A stretch of DNA of 64,000 nt from Smittia aterrima (lineage: Eukaryota > Arthropoda > Insecta > Diptera > Chironomidae). The stretch covers positions 19,220,001 to 19,284,000 of the forward strand of contig CP093831.1 of assembly GCA_033063855.1 (NCBI GenBank), read 5' to 3'. Below, one piece after another: positions 1 to 12,700 of this stretch. Positions within the stretch are counted from its first letter, which is position 1; each line of letters starts with the position of its first letter. The notes under the pieces were generated by a model. The model worked only from the letters and a program-made list of their open reading frames with translations, had not been told where the DNA came from and ran no database searches. The position numbers and the translations under genes are program-made.

Positions 1-1280
1 AAGCTTGATTTGCATTAAGGTGATCGACGAGATATTTATAGATGATATCGGAATATTCGTAAGTTATGTTTATGCATTCGTTTGAGAAAGAACCAGCCTG
101 ATGACAGAATCCTACAAGAATGTTTTTGAATTCAACTTCTGATGTATTAGCGACGAAAACTTCGCGAAGATGTAGAACAGCTTGTTCGCACAATTTGCAG
201 GGAATTCCAGGATCTGCTGTGTGGAAGTTGGTGATGACGATATCTTGGTTTTGTTGTTGATTGCACGCTCGTGCTGATTTACAAATGGATGTTCTTTTCA
301 ATTTTTCTCCGACAAGCTTGTAGATCTCTTCAAAATTTATCATTACTATGCTTGAGCAGGAATCAGAGTAAGAAGACATTTCTCCGCAAATCCCAAGAAT
401 AATTTCTAATAACTCGTCGCGATCCATTGATTGAATGTTCTTCTCAATTGTTGATCCAATGGTATGACACTGAGAGCAAGTCAGTGGCAAAAGTTGGGGT
501 GTAGCCACAGCTTTGCTCAATTCTGCATTATTGCAGAAGAAAAGTCTTGTACAGACCGCAATAGGATCCATCGCTGACTCTAGCATTTTAATGATTTCAG
601 GGATATTCTCTTCGACCAGCTGTTCACATTTTTCTTCTAGTGAGTTCAAAGGAATTTTATCGCAAGTCCATTTTAAGCTTTTAATGACTTCGTCAGATGT
701 TGCTTCCAGATACTTTCTCGCTTTTCCTACCCATTCTTTGCAATCATCGCAAATTATACTTGAATCATCTTCTGTCTTATGTGTTTCCCATATAGCACTT
801 ATACAGAAATCAACTGCACGACATCGTTTTGCGTTTCTACAAGGAAAAGAGTAAACAAAGTTAATGAGTCATCGTACAAACAAATGAAATCTGATCGATT
901 GTGGGAATTTCTTTTGTGTGCGTTTAGGGACTAAAAGTCGATACGAGTAATCTTTACTGATAAGAGATTACGTGCATGTCTTTTGTCCATGATATTTTTC
1001 TTTGCCGCAAAGATATTTTCGCAGTAACAAAGAAATCTTTATTTTGTTTATCACGACGCAAATCGATGCTAATTATACTTACATCACATTCTTGCACCAG
1101 AACTCAGGGCCTTTTGAACATTCTGCAAGATTTCGGAATGGCTGCGGTTTCAATGAACTTGGTTCAAGAGGATTAGCATCAGTCGTCGCTGGAAATTCAA
1201 GGAAAATAAAATATTTTTTTTGTTCTAACTTTTTCATTCTTACCAATTATTACGACGATCAAAAAAGAGATAAGTTTCAT
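1..1280 (-). CDS. Sap-r: Prosaposin-like (saposin-related) precursor, 3' part outside the window
   Basis: Three exons join in phase: 1280-1244, 1188-1083 and 836 down to the window edge, giving 326 codons so far. Exon 1 (ATG at 1280) encodes a signal peptide beginning MKLISFLIVVIIATTDA. It is followed by a saposin A-type domain (AECSKGPEFWCKNVINA, cysteines spanning the exon 2/3 junction), two complete saposin B domains with the six-cysteine pattern (starting CDDCKEWVGKARKYLEAT and CSQCHTIGSTIEKNIQ), and the start of a third (CKLCEQAVLHLREVF). Prosaposins are secreted or lysosomal precursors cleaved into small lipid-binding activators of sphingolipid hydrolases; that role is inferred from the family. 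The remaining saposin repeats and the stop lie left of base 1. Both introns are short (55 and 246 bp). Family assignment is firm; one-to-one orthology with Drosophila Sap-r is likely but not proven here. Confidence 0.9.
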
Positions 1281-4200
1281 TTTTAATTTGCTTTAATCAG
1301 TAAGCTTTTAACTTTTGTCCGTTCTGCTTAAATAAATTTTCTTCGATGAATTTGTTTTTGTTTTTATTTCGTGAAGCGCTTTCTGCTGTATTTTGTAATT
1401 TCGGTCAAGCGATGGTTGCGCCTCTATTGAGATGTTTGAAAAATACGTTACAAATTCTTTAGTAAGGAATTTACAATTTAGAAAAGCTCCGTTTCATTGA
1501 AAAAGCTTTAACATTCTGATATTCTGAATATATAGAAGAATATATAGATTTCCTTAAAAAAAGAGTTGTTTTGAAATATCGATGATTGATGCTCAATTCT
1601 CGACAGCTGCGAATGTGAAAAATAACTTGGAGAAGATTTCCACCTGCTTATGAAAATCGTTTTCTTATTGCCACAAAAAGATTTGAGTTTTACTATAAAA
1701 AAATGAATTTTTTCAATTATTTTTCTCCAAATTTATATTCTTTGAAGGTGAGTCGATTCATTGAAGGCTAATTTCGATTTTATTAGCCGTCTGGTTTCAA
1801 AGAAATTTATGCTCTCAAAGCTGGGCGAGTGCGCTTACCGTGAAAATCATTGTCGAATAATTTCATTTCATTCTTCAATAGTTTTTCCGACTCGACATTC
1901 TCGAACGAGGAGCTTTTCTTCTTCCTCGATAAAAATCATAACTTTTAATCAGCCATTCCACTCGAATGCACCTGAAAGAATTTTAATGACAAAGTCACGC
2001 TTTTGGTTTTTTGTACATAACATATATTTTCATACACACAATGAGCTCAATTTTAATTATATAACTTGCGTTTTTTTCACAATTTTTCATTCTTAATCGA
2101 CGGCGTCCCTCAAAAAATTATCATTTTTTTTATCTTATCTCCAAGTTACTGTCCTTCAAGAAACATTTCTCGATTCTCGTCGCATGCGAAAATATTCCTA
2201 ATCACACGAAACTGCTCAGTTTCGAAATAACCGTTCGTAGCGCGAATAAACGAACGAAAATATTTTGCAATGCTGTGAGCTAATTTATGTTTCAGACAGT
2301 TTTACGATGTTTGCTTGCGTATTTTTATCATCAGAATTCTTTTGTTTTTTGATTTTTTCATCTCTTCTGTTATATTGTGTAGGTGTTTTGTGTGTGTGTA
2401 TGTTTGTAAGCAAAGTTTTCATAGCTTTTCGCGAATTTGAATTGTAATTTTTTAATGACCCTGGTTGCGATAGACACGACGCTGAAGGAAGATTTCTCTA
2501 AAACGATCAATCTTTTAGAAGACGCAACGCAATTGAGTCGCACGTGGAAAATGATTAACACAGGAAGGAGGGGAAATTAACAAACGAACTAACTCTTTAA
2601 GTTTTTTTTTGTCTTTAAAAATATTTTTCTTCATTTTTTACGCTTTTAAAACATTTATTTGTGTCTATTTTAGACAATTACTATTCTCTATTATTTTCCT
2701 TATTCGTCTTCTTCTTCATCTTTAAGTCTGCTGAAACAACCGTGAAGATTCTCTTTGCGCTTTAAACAAACAATTTCACGTATTTAAATTTAATTCAAAA
2801 GAATTTTTCAGAAAAACTGGTTTTGAGTTCGTTGAAGAATAAAAATAGAATCACATGTTTCAAAGACAAATCATCTTCACTTAAACTTTAAGGGACGAAA
2901 TTTGATATCTTTATCTTTTGAAAAATTACTCGAAAACGTCTGTAAATAACGTTTCGGGTTTTATTCTCTCTCTCGCGAGCGAAACATCAACAGTAATAAC
3001 TAATCAATGGAAAAAAGTCGAAGTTTTCCTCTCAGCTTTTCGTCTTTTCTCAGCGTTTATAATATTTGTACCTAACATAAAATTAATAGATTGTCTTTTT
3101 AATTATTTTTCGCGTAACTTAGGTCCGCCCACTCACTTTAAACTTATCAACAATCTCATCATCGAGTTCATGATCGCGAATGCAAATGATCTTTCATTTC
3201 CGAACTTTACAATTTGCAAACAAATTTTTCTAGGGCTTCCGATTTGAAATTTATTCAAAGATCAAAAACCCTTCCTCGAACTACTCTCGTATCATCTTCG
3301 GAAGATGATCCACTTTCATAATTTTCCATTCCGCAATAATGCAAAGGCCATTTAACTTTCGTTTAATCTTATTTCGTCTTCCTTATGTACTTACAACTTC
3401 TTCAAATATCAATTGTTAAAACATTTTAAAACACGAATCATTTTGTCATGGAAATTTTCATTTTTACAGATTTTTAGTTTAGGTACAAGAATCGTAATGT
3501 CAATCTTACTCAATAAAAACTAGCGACTAACTCCTAACATTTTTATTCTTTTTTTTTGGGGCAAAACGCTCAGTTTTCTCATTCACTTTTGAAAATAAAG
3601 GTTTTTGTGATATGTGTCATTGTTAATTTGAAAGAATTTTCATGACTTTAGGTAATTAAGACGAAAAAATGAGAGCGTTTCGTTTCTTAAAAATCACAAC
3701 ACACGAGCACGTTGTCATATTTGTATGCAATTTTTAATTATACTTAGACCTTAACTAGACTTATGTTCACAAAGAATTCGTCTTGCGAATAGAAAGTTCT
3801 CGGATCTCTTTCATTACAGGTACGACAAGATTGAAAAGACTTAACAAGGGGAGGCTTGAGACTTAAGAGAGAAGAGATTGTTTTGGGATTCTAATCGAAA
3901 TTATTTAACTTTACGTGAAAATCTTTCGCGACCAAAAATATTTAAACTTCCTTTTCGCATGCGAAATTGTTTTGTTTTTCATAAATCTAAGCTTCTTCTG
4001 TTTGATTGGAGTTGTCTACATGCTAAAGTTTTTTTAGAATCAAGTTTTCTTTATTTTTATTTTTTTCGAAATAATTTCTTTTATCCCATTAAGTCTCTTT
4101 GAATATTGCCGTGAAAATTGAGCTAGTTCACAAGTGTTTTTGCTGTTTTGATTTCTCGAAGATATAAAATGGTTTAATCGATACCAGAAGAAACATTTTG

Positions 4201-4526
4201 TAAAATCCGGTGTGCTCTTTCCCTTAAAAAGATTTGACTTTCTTTTTTTAAAAATATTCCTACAACACCTTACAACCATTTCTGTCATCAAATTCACTAC
4301 TGAACGATTTAAGGACTACCGAGTAAGATTTTATTTTTTTCGATTTCTTAATTTTTTTGATTTTTGAGCACGTTTGATTTCCTTCATGTAAATGAATAAT
4401 AAAAAGCATTCTAAGTTGAACACCGAACTTATTTACTTATTCAGCATCAAATAGTTATCAACCATCAAATGTTTTTTTGGATTGTCTTTAATGTAATTTC
4501 ACTCTTCATCTATTACTTAGAAAAAT
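1281..4526. other. AT-rich spacer, probably including the long 3' UTR of the upstream zinc-finger gene
   Basis: About 3.2 kb with no reading frame that resembles a known protein. Both flanking genes are on the minus strand, so this interval holds the 3' UTR of the zinc-finger/SANT gene and the promoter of the prosaposin gene. It contains homopolymer A and T runs and one 19 bp palindrome at 3291-3309. Two coding-looking scraps on the minus strand were considered and rejected. Confidence 0.5.
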
Positions 4527-7500
4527 TTACGATGATAAGGACTGATGCTCATTTTCTTGAGGCCGATGAGATTTCATATGAGCGCTTCGACTCTTGACTT
4601 TATTGAAAACTCTATGAAACAAAGGAAAATATTTTTGATTTGGATGATCATTATAAAGTTAAATTATATTAAGTTGAATTGATATTTTTGTGAATAAAAA
4701 ATTAAAGGATAAGAAATATTCAACAATCACAAATTTATTTTTTGTTCAAAAATAATTTTAAATTCGTAAATTTCATAAATTAAAGATTAAACTAGTTACT
4801 TTTTTAATTGTTTCAACCAATTGATTAGAAGTTAAAAACTAAAAAAAAAAAAAAACTTATTCACTTAATTTTAAATTTCAAATAAAATTTAAATAAACTA
4901 ATTTCTTTAACTAACTTAGAGTCAACAGATTTAATTATTAAGTGATTTTGAGGACAACTAGTTAGGGTCTTACTTGCCGCACACCTTGCAGGGAAAATCT
5001 AAATCCTTTATGCTCGCTCCCGGCTGAGTGCTGCTGTTCAACAAATTACCGATGGTCGACTGATTTACGCTCCGCCCGATGCAATGAATGCGAGTGTGTC
5101 CATGCAATGCGACTCTCGATGAAAAACTCTGAATGGCGATAAAAATAAATCGCGGGGATTAAAATTTAAGGCTTCATTAGCGCGAACTTAATTCGAAAAA
5201 TTATGAAATGACAAAAATAACAAAAAAAAGAACTCACGGCTGAACAGTCGGGAACTTCGCAAACATGAGGCCGTAGTTCTGAGTTGTGGTTGGCAGCGGC
5301 AGTTGAATTAATCTGTCCGTTGTTATTTCCGTTTTGAATCGTTAAATTACTCGAATTATTGTAGTCAAAAAAATTATTATCGCATTTTGCGGTCTTATTG
5401 TTATCTTTATTGTGATCTGTTGAGATGCAGTCACGGTTCGGTGGAAGATGCGTGGATTTATATTCACTGCAAAGCTTTTTCCAGCTATAATACAGCTGAA
5501 CGCAATCTCCAGTTGTCTTTTTAACAATATCTTGAGCAACTCTCGTGAAGTCCTTTCCATACATCTCTAGTCCTTTAAGGAATTGTTCAATCTCAAATTG
5601 ATTCCATGACTTTTCAGAGTCATTTTCGGGGTTTTGAAGGAGTTTAAGGATCGCCACGTGAATCTCTCCACGATTCTCAAGAAGAATTTTCAATGCTGAA
5701 TCAATCGAATGCAAACTAACAGCCGATGACTTTGCTAATTCAACGAAGCGATCTAATTGACGCTCATCTTTAAGCACATTTGGCTTCCATAACAAAGTCT
5801 CAAATGATTTGTCATCTTCGTAGAAGAAATCGTTTTCAAATGGAAGCATCGCTTGGTAGTCTGAACCGATATTGACTCTCGGCTTCTCAAACAAATCAAT
5901 CACATTCATTCCATCATCTATGTCACTCAACTTGTCTCTACAGGTTATTTTAAAAAGGCCTGTTCCAGATCGTTTAGGATTCAACATTGGCGATGGCGTG
6001 TAATGAAGTTGCGGCGAATTTTTCATGTCCGATTTGAAAAGCTCTTGCCTTTTAGTCAACTCGTTTGGGGTTTGCGAATTTTTCTTCTTCGCTTGCGTAA
6101 GCAGAGCGCATTGCAGTTGCGGCGACGATGAAGATATGCTGGTCGGACTCATAAAAACCGAACTGATGTCACTTGCGTGATCTGTTTGAACGCTCAGAAT
6201 ATTTTTCTCGCTATTTTCACAGTTTTCTGTTTTAATTTTCTTCTGTTCGGGCGGGGAAAATGGATCGATATCGAAACTCTGCGTTGTGTGTAATATAGTT
6301 TGGTTTTGAGTTACGATTGGCGACATATTTGGGTAGCGCTGACTACTAAAATCTCTTGGAATCGACGACAGTAAAGGATCGTCAGAGTTTGACATCATTT
6401 GGGATTGCAACGAGTGACCGGAAAGGAAATACAAATCAAGAGTTTCAGTCGCATCATCGTCTTCATTTGGAAGAATTTCATCTAACGCTTCCTTAACTTC
6501 CTCAGCCGTCGACATTGTTGCGGAGAAAAAGGCCGCAGACAATGGAGACGACGAGTTACGATCATCATCCATGTCAAATGCTTGAGCTTCATCAAGGAAA
6601 TCCAAATTCTGATTGAAGTCTTGAAGCTTTGCATTGTTATCGTCAATGAATGACTTCGAGTTGCTACTCAAAAAACTGTTGTCGCTTTTAAACAGATCGT
6701 GCTCATCCAAAATGCTTTTGTTAATGTGAAAAAAGCTTGTGTCTTCGAGTACGGATTTGCTGTCATTAAGAAGCTCGTTTTTCAACTGAAGAATTCGTTC
6801 ATTTTCGGTAAGATTTCCATCATTTTTCGAGAGAAACTCTGAGCTATCATCGAGCATCATAGTCTTTGTCTTTTCATCTTCATGGAAAAATGTATTTGCG
6901 TCGGAAAAGTTGTGGGAATCGTTCAAAAACGGAGAGACTTGAGCACTCGTTTCGTGGCTCGCCGGAGGTGTTGGATAAGCCAATGGTGATGAAAGAGGTG
7001 ATGTCGACGTTGTTGGAGACTCGTTGCTGCTACAACCATAAAGCATATAATCCTTTGAGTTGAGCGAACCAAACTCTACCAACGAGTCTGGCAGTGGCGA
7101 ATCGAGAACTGCTTGTAGTTGAAGAGATGGTGCGAAGCTTTGAGTTTCGGATAGCGAAGTGTATTCACCCAAAGAGTCCATATCATCAAGTTGATCAGAC
7201 GGTGAGTGGTCCTGAAGTAGCTGAATAGAATCAACAGCTTGCAAGAGCATCGCAGTGTCATTGACGTTACGACCTTCGTTGTTTAAGAAAGAAGACGAGT
7301 TGCTTGTTGAGTAAGCGAGTGTATAAATGCCGGAAGATTCTGAGGAAATTGATGCTTGAGATATTGTAAGAGAGAGTGGGCTGGATGCTCCGTTAGACAG
7401 AACAAGCGAGGGCGCTGAAACTTCCGGCGAAGAAATCGAAGAAGCGGGCATGAGCACTCTTGTTGTCGCCTGAAGCAATCTCAGCTGTCCTTGATCAGAG

Positions 7501-9782
7501 TTTTCTCTTTTTACTGCCACCTTCGTCCCTCGTTTCAGAAGCTCAATCAAAGTCGCATCTTTCTCCGTCGAAAGCTGCGAGCTTTGAGTCTTTTGTATTT
7601 GGCATGTTGTAGGAGTTTGTGGAAACACTTGTTGCAAAATCGATTGCTTCGTGAGCCCATTAAGGGAATTAGTTGAGACACCAGATGCGACGATTGTTAT
7701 AGTGTTGTTGCGAGAGTTGGAAATTGCGTTCACGTTCTTGATGTTCAGGAATCCATCGGCTTCAGCTAAGCGACGTGTTGCTGAGAGAGGAGCGGCGGGG
7801 ATGGCAAAAGCTCCCTTAAGAGAAACATAAAAATATTAGTTTCGTTTCTTATTTCAGCGCGACTTCATTTTTATCTTACCTTCAAGTCTTTGCTTCTTTT
7901 ATTTATGATTTTCTCTTCGATCAAAGCTCTCACACCAACACTTGCTGTTTGCAAAGGGGGTCCCGAATAGTCTTTCTTGTCTGACTTCTTTGTTTCATTC
8001 TCCTTCTTAAAGTACCCACCATGAAGTCTCATGTGACCATTTAAAGCCGGAATGTTCTTAAACTTTCGATGACAGAGATTGCATTCGACAGGTTTCTGTT
8101 CGAGCTTTAGTCCGTTCGATTGATTATTGTTGGGAGTGGCTGGTTGAGAGTTTTTAGGACTTTCTTGATTTTGGGTTAGTTTCGGAATGTTGAGCTGAAG
8201 CTGCGTCTGACGATGAAAGAAAAAGAAAGTTTTTTTATAGCCAATTGAAGCATAACAAGAATCGATTGATTTCTCCACCGCTTACCTGCATGTTCCATGT
8301 TCTTGGCCGTTGCGCAGTTGTTTTCTGACCGCTCGCTTGCTTCGACTGCTGCATGATTTGACTAATCAAATTCAATTGCTGACGTGTTAATCCTTCGTTA
8401 TTGATCCCAGTGGGAGAAGCAGTCGGAGATTTCGCATTGATTGTGGTTATTGTGTTGCCGTCACAATTCATCTGGTATTGAATACATGTTGCACCGTTCG
8501 GTGAGCTCACATCTGCTTGGGAGATTTCAAAGTGAATGAAAGCAGCTTGAGATAAAATCGATTGGGTCGAGAGGATTTCGTTAAATAATAAATTACCGCT
8601 TGTCGATGAACTGGGATTGGTGATTGTTGAAGTGCTTGTGCCGTTCGAAGTCGTGCTGTTAGATTGAACTTGCGATGATGTCGTCAAAACTAAAGAGCTA
8701 TGATGATTCTCAGTATGACGTCGTAGCGACCTAGCATCACAATACGATTTGCCGCATCCATCGGCCTTACATTCGTACGGCTTTTTATTTCGATGTGTCA
8801 ACATGTGACCATTTCTAAATTTGTTGGAAAATTTGTTGGTGGTTAACGAGCGAGCGAGTGTACGCTTTGCAAATCAAAAAGAAAAAATCTTACAAATGAT
8901 CCTGTCGTTTAAATGCTTTCGAGCACATTCCGCAAACATATTTTCGTTCATCGCTGTGAGTTAATTTGTGCTTGGCTAATGCCGATGCATTCCCAAACAC
9001 TTTGCTGCAGACCTATGAGTGATTTGATGAGTCAGAGATGATGAATAACAAGATGTAAGGTCGTTGAGTTACCTGACACTGTTGTGGTCCACCATGTCTC
9101 GTCGGCGAGAGTGTTTTCGGTCTTTGCTTTTTCACAATCGTCGACGAATTCAAACTCGAGGTTGTTTGAGTATTCGTAGCTGCCAGAGTTGTCATGGTGA
9201 GTGGCTGCTGTGTTGCAACTACTATTGATGTCTTTTTTGAAAGATGAGATGCGTTCAAACCGACTGTATCGAGTACGTTAGAAACTGAAAAGCGAAATAA
9301 AATGAAAATATTTCAGAAAGGTTTAAGACATGTGGGGAAGTGGGGGAGGATGGAAGCTTCCGTCTTCGCTCTAATTTGTTTTTAAAATTCTACAAGCAAT
9401 GTGGCTGAACATCCAGTTTATCATTTCTGCTTCAATGACAAATTTACCTGATTCACTGTTATTTATCATCGTGGTCACGGAACCACCGGCTTTTAAACTT
9501 GATTCGCTTGTAAATGGAGGTCGGTTGTCATTATCAACAGTTTCAAATTTTGAATTATTTTCATCACGCTGTAAAGAGACATCAAAATTCAAGAAGTCTC
9601 GTAGCCAAAATTATTGAATTGCATGTGCTTACTCGAGCTTTTGAGGCATTCGAATCAGACACAGGAGCGTTGGTTTCACGGAGTTGCAATGTGACCGATC
9701 CCTCAGCGCCCATTAGAGCGCTGCTTATTAATAGTCGAGGCGCCGATGGCCCAGTTTGCGATAATCGTAAACTCCCTTGAAT
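4527..9782 (-). CDS. Zinc-finger/ELM2/SANT corepressor of the TRERF1/MIDEAS/ZNF541 family
   Basis: Nine exons keep phase: 9782-9633, 9568-9448, 9284-9073, 9012-8894, 8814-8286, 8206-7880, 7814-5238, 5128-4974 and 4611-4527, for 1424 codons before the stop. Three tandem C2H2 fingers lie at about residues 158-235 (CSKVFGNASALAKHKLTH; CGMCSKAFKRQDHLNGHMLTH; CKADGCGKSYCDARSLRRH). A fourth is near 420 (CNLCHRKFKNIPALNGHMRLH), the ELM2 region near 1100-1200 (RVNIGSDYQAMLPF) and a SANT domain near 1215-1265. Two C-terminal fingers are each split by an intron: CEVPDCSA/SFSSRVALHGHTRIH and CKVCGK/VFNKVKSRSAHMKSH. ELM2-SANT pairs recruit and activate class I histone deacetylases, and the vertebrate relatives MIDEAS and TRERF1 scaffold the HDAC1/2-DNTTIP1 (MiDAC) complex, so a nuclear corepressor role is inferred. 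Long Ser/Asn/Asp-rich linkers are probably disordered. The first exon begins in phase 0 without an ATG, so the true start is upstream. Confidence 0.9.
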
Positions 9783-12700
9783 CTATTTGACAGGATGATA
9801 GATGAAAGAAATTGATTATGCAACTAACACTCTGCGAACACATCATCGACATACAGCAAAGCTTGATTGACATTGAATCAATATTCTAGTTGGCTTGAAA
9901 TTATTGAAAGCAAGTGAGAGCGTGAATTACATCATTGCATTAATAATCAATTTCAAGCGTCAATTGACTATTAATAAAGATCTAAAGATTTGCCACGTGA
10001 TGAACTTCAAATAATTTAAGTAAAAAGTTTTTCACAGTAAGAAGTTAAGAAACATGAAAAATTATTTCTGGAAAAGTTTCGAGTCAACAAGTCAATCTTC
10101 TTGGAAAACACTTCAAGAAGGTGTGTTTGTCTGTCTCGTATCTTGGTAAAATGAAAATGTTTTGTTGCAGGAAGAAGACTCAAGTCTATGTATTTGGCAA
10201 GATTCCCTAACTATCACAGTCGCGACGATGACATCAGAAGATTAATTATAACTTATTTTCATCCCACTTCAAAACACAAAAGACAACTGCAAATCTTTCT
10301 GTTTTAACGGATAAAGCTTGTAAATATTTGAGGAATTAATTCAGCTTCGGCGAATTAATCTTTTATTTTTATTCCTCTGAGTGCTTAAGGCTTTTCTTTC
10401 TATATTCGTAAAAACTTCATCGAGACATTTGTCATTAAATCTTGGAAGTCGTTCAATGCTTGCTTTTCTCTCATTAAACATAAATACATTTTAATAAATC
10501 GACAACATTTCTCGAAGTGAATCGAGGTGAGAACTGCGAAAAATGAATTGTAATAATGTTGAGAGCACATTTTTTACTCGCGGAATTTAAATGACGAGAT
10601 TTAAATCACAAAACAAAAGAAACATTTGGGTTTCGCAGAAACTTATCAGTTTATTTTAGCATGAAAATTAATCTTTTTAAATCTATTTCAAATTTATTTT
10701 GAACTTTTTACTAAATTGAAACGCCGCAATATACTGACGTGGAAATCGCTGTAGTGCTCACAATTTTCTAGCGAAGATTGAAACATCTTGAGACGCTTTT
10801 CAATTTTCCCCTTAAACTTCCTTTTAAATTAAATATCAAACACGATTAATTTCATGTTATCAAAATGATCTTGGTAATCAAGTTTGTAAGTACTTTCACG
10901 TTCGCAAAATTTCATTTTCTTTACTCCTTCTCCTTCATCGAAACGTGAGTCTTTAACTTATAAACACATCACTTTGATGCTTTAATTGGGAAGAGAGCAT
11001 TTTTCACGAACCAAATGCCTCATAAATTATTTATGAAGTTTCTCTGGTAACTTTAAAGAAAGACTTTTCGCACTCACCTTATTCATTGGCTCAGTGTTTG
11101 CTTAACTGGATTTCCAGGAATCTATTATTTCTTTTTAATCCAACGACTATATTTACACGATTCTGTTCATCATTAACTTCGGCGTTTATTCTTGCTGATT
11201 ATAAAAATATTCCACATTCGGTGCATTTATCTGTATCTTGCAAGAAAGAAATTTTTATGTAGTTATTATTTTTGCTATTATCTATTTCAGAACAAACATT
11301 TGACATTTAATGAATGTATCTTTTCGCGATGAAAATTTTCAGAAAAAATTATTTTCGACAGCAATCAGCAGATTTTCACTGAGCATAATCATCTCAGCTT
11401 TTTAATGCCTCTTGTTTTATTTTGTTAACAAGTAACGTAAATATCTAAAAATCGATTTCCAATTGTTTTTTTTTTATTTTTTTGGTATTTAATACAGTTT
11501 TCAAATAACGGCTTTTGTAGCTATTTACACGATTTGTCATTCATGTTCATTAGGATTCACAACCTAATTCAAGAACGATTTGCTAAATACACAGTAAAAA
11601 GAGATGTTAGTCTCTAATGATGAAAATGAGAAAGAGAAAGGGGAGACCAAACTATTTCACAAATTGAATTATCTGCGTTGCTCGAATATGGCACCATTGA
11701 TTTGAACATCAATAAGAAAATCTTTCCATCTCACGAATGCGCGACTTTAACATGATTTATTTATATACCTTCTCATTTTATGTGCTCTTAAATTTCTGAA
11801 ACAATCTTTTTTACATAGCAAAACACTGACTGCTTCTTATTTCCGTTTCGTGTTTATGACGAAGAAAAGAAAAAAAACTTCACAGCAGCCGAAAAATGTG
11901 GAGTAAATATTTATTTCTGCTACGCATGTATTTTCTCAACATTTTCTTTCTTTCCTCAAGAGACGATTTTAAATGCTTTAAATTTTATTTCCTTATTTTT
12001 TCTTCTCTTTCTGAACATTTCACTCTTCTCCTCTTTAAAAAAATTAGTTCATGTCTCTGATGCGTTTTTTATTTACATTTTTACTTTACTTTGTTAATGA
12101 ACGATTCACAACCACTGATTCAGATTATTGATCTCCTTTGCCTTTTGATTTCACACTTGAAAAATTGCGTTCTTCTGTCGAAGCTTAACCTCACCGACTG
12201 CACTGCGTAATCCCAAGAGAATAATTCTTTTTTATTATTGAAGCTCGTAAAATTAGATAAAAAGAGAAAATAAAATTTCTACTCGAAAAGATGAAACGTG
12301 GAAATGATAGACATTTAAGTTTTAAGTAATGCGAGATTATGCGAGATTCATTTAGTTTTTGTGTAGTGACCTACATCGCGTTATGACATGAGCTTTTTTC
12401 AAGATCAATAAGTTGAAGTAAGTGAGGAGTCAAGGGAGATGTGAAGTAAACGACACAGAAATTTTTCTCCCTTACTTCAATATTGAAATTAAAACAAAAT
12501 GGCATAAGCGCCTGAACTTTTTCTTCACGTCGTTTCTTTTCGCAATAAGAAACTTCTATTTATATTAATATTGCAGAAATGTGAATTTACTTTTCGCTAT
12601 GAAAGATGATTCATTTTACATTTTTTTCTGAATTAAAGTTGAGCGTTTTAATGAGAACTTTTATTAAAATGAAAAAAGAAAATATCAAAAATCGAGAACA

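Noticed and set aside
513..854. Plus-strand frame of 113 codons at the left edge
   Set aside because: It lies antisense to the well-supported saposin exon; the cysteine-patterned minus-strand reading is the real one.
2693..2740. Minus-strand acceptor followed by RLKDEEEDE and a stop, resembling a terminal exon
   Set aside because: No upstream exons with a matching phase could be found, and acidic runs arise easily from GAA/GAT-rich DNA.
3242..3353. Minus-strand open stretch with NYESGSSSEDDTRVVRGRVF before a stop
   Set aside because: Only about 35 codons, no convincing splice acceptor, and much of it comes from the 19 bp palindrome.
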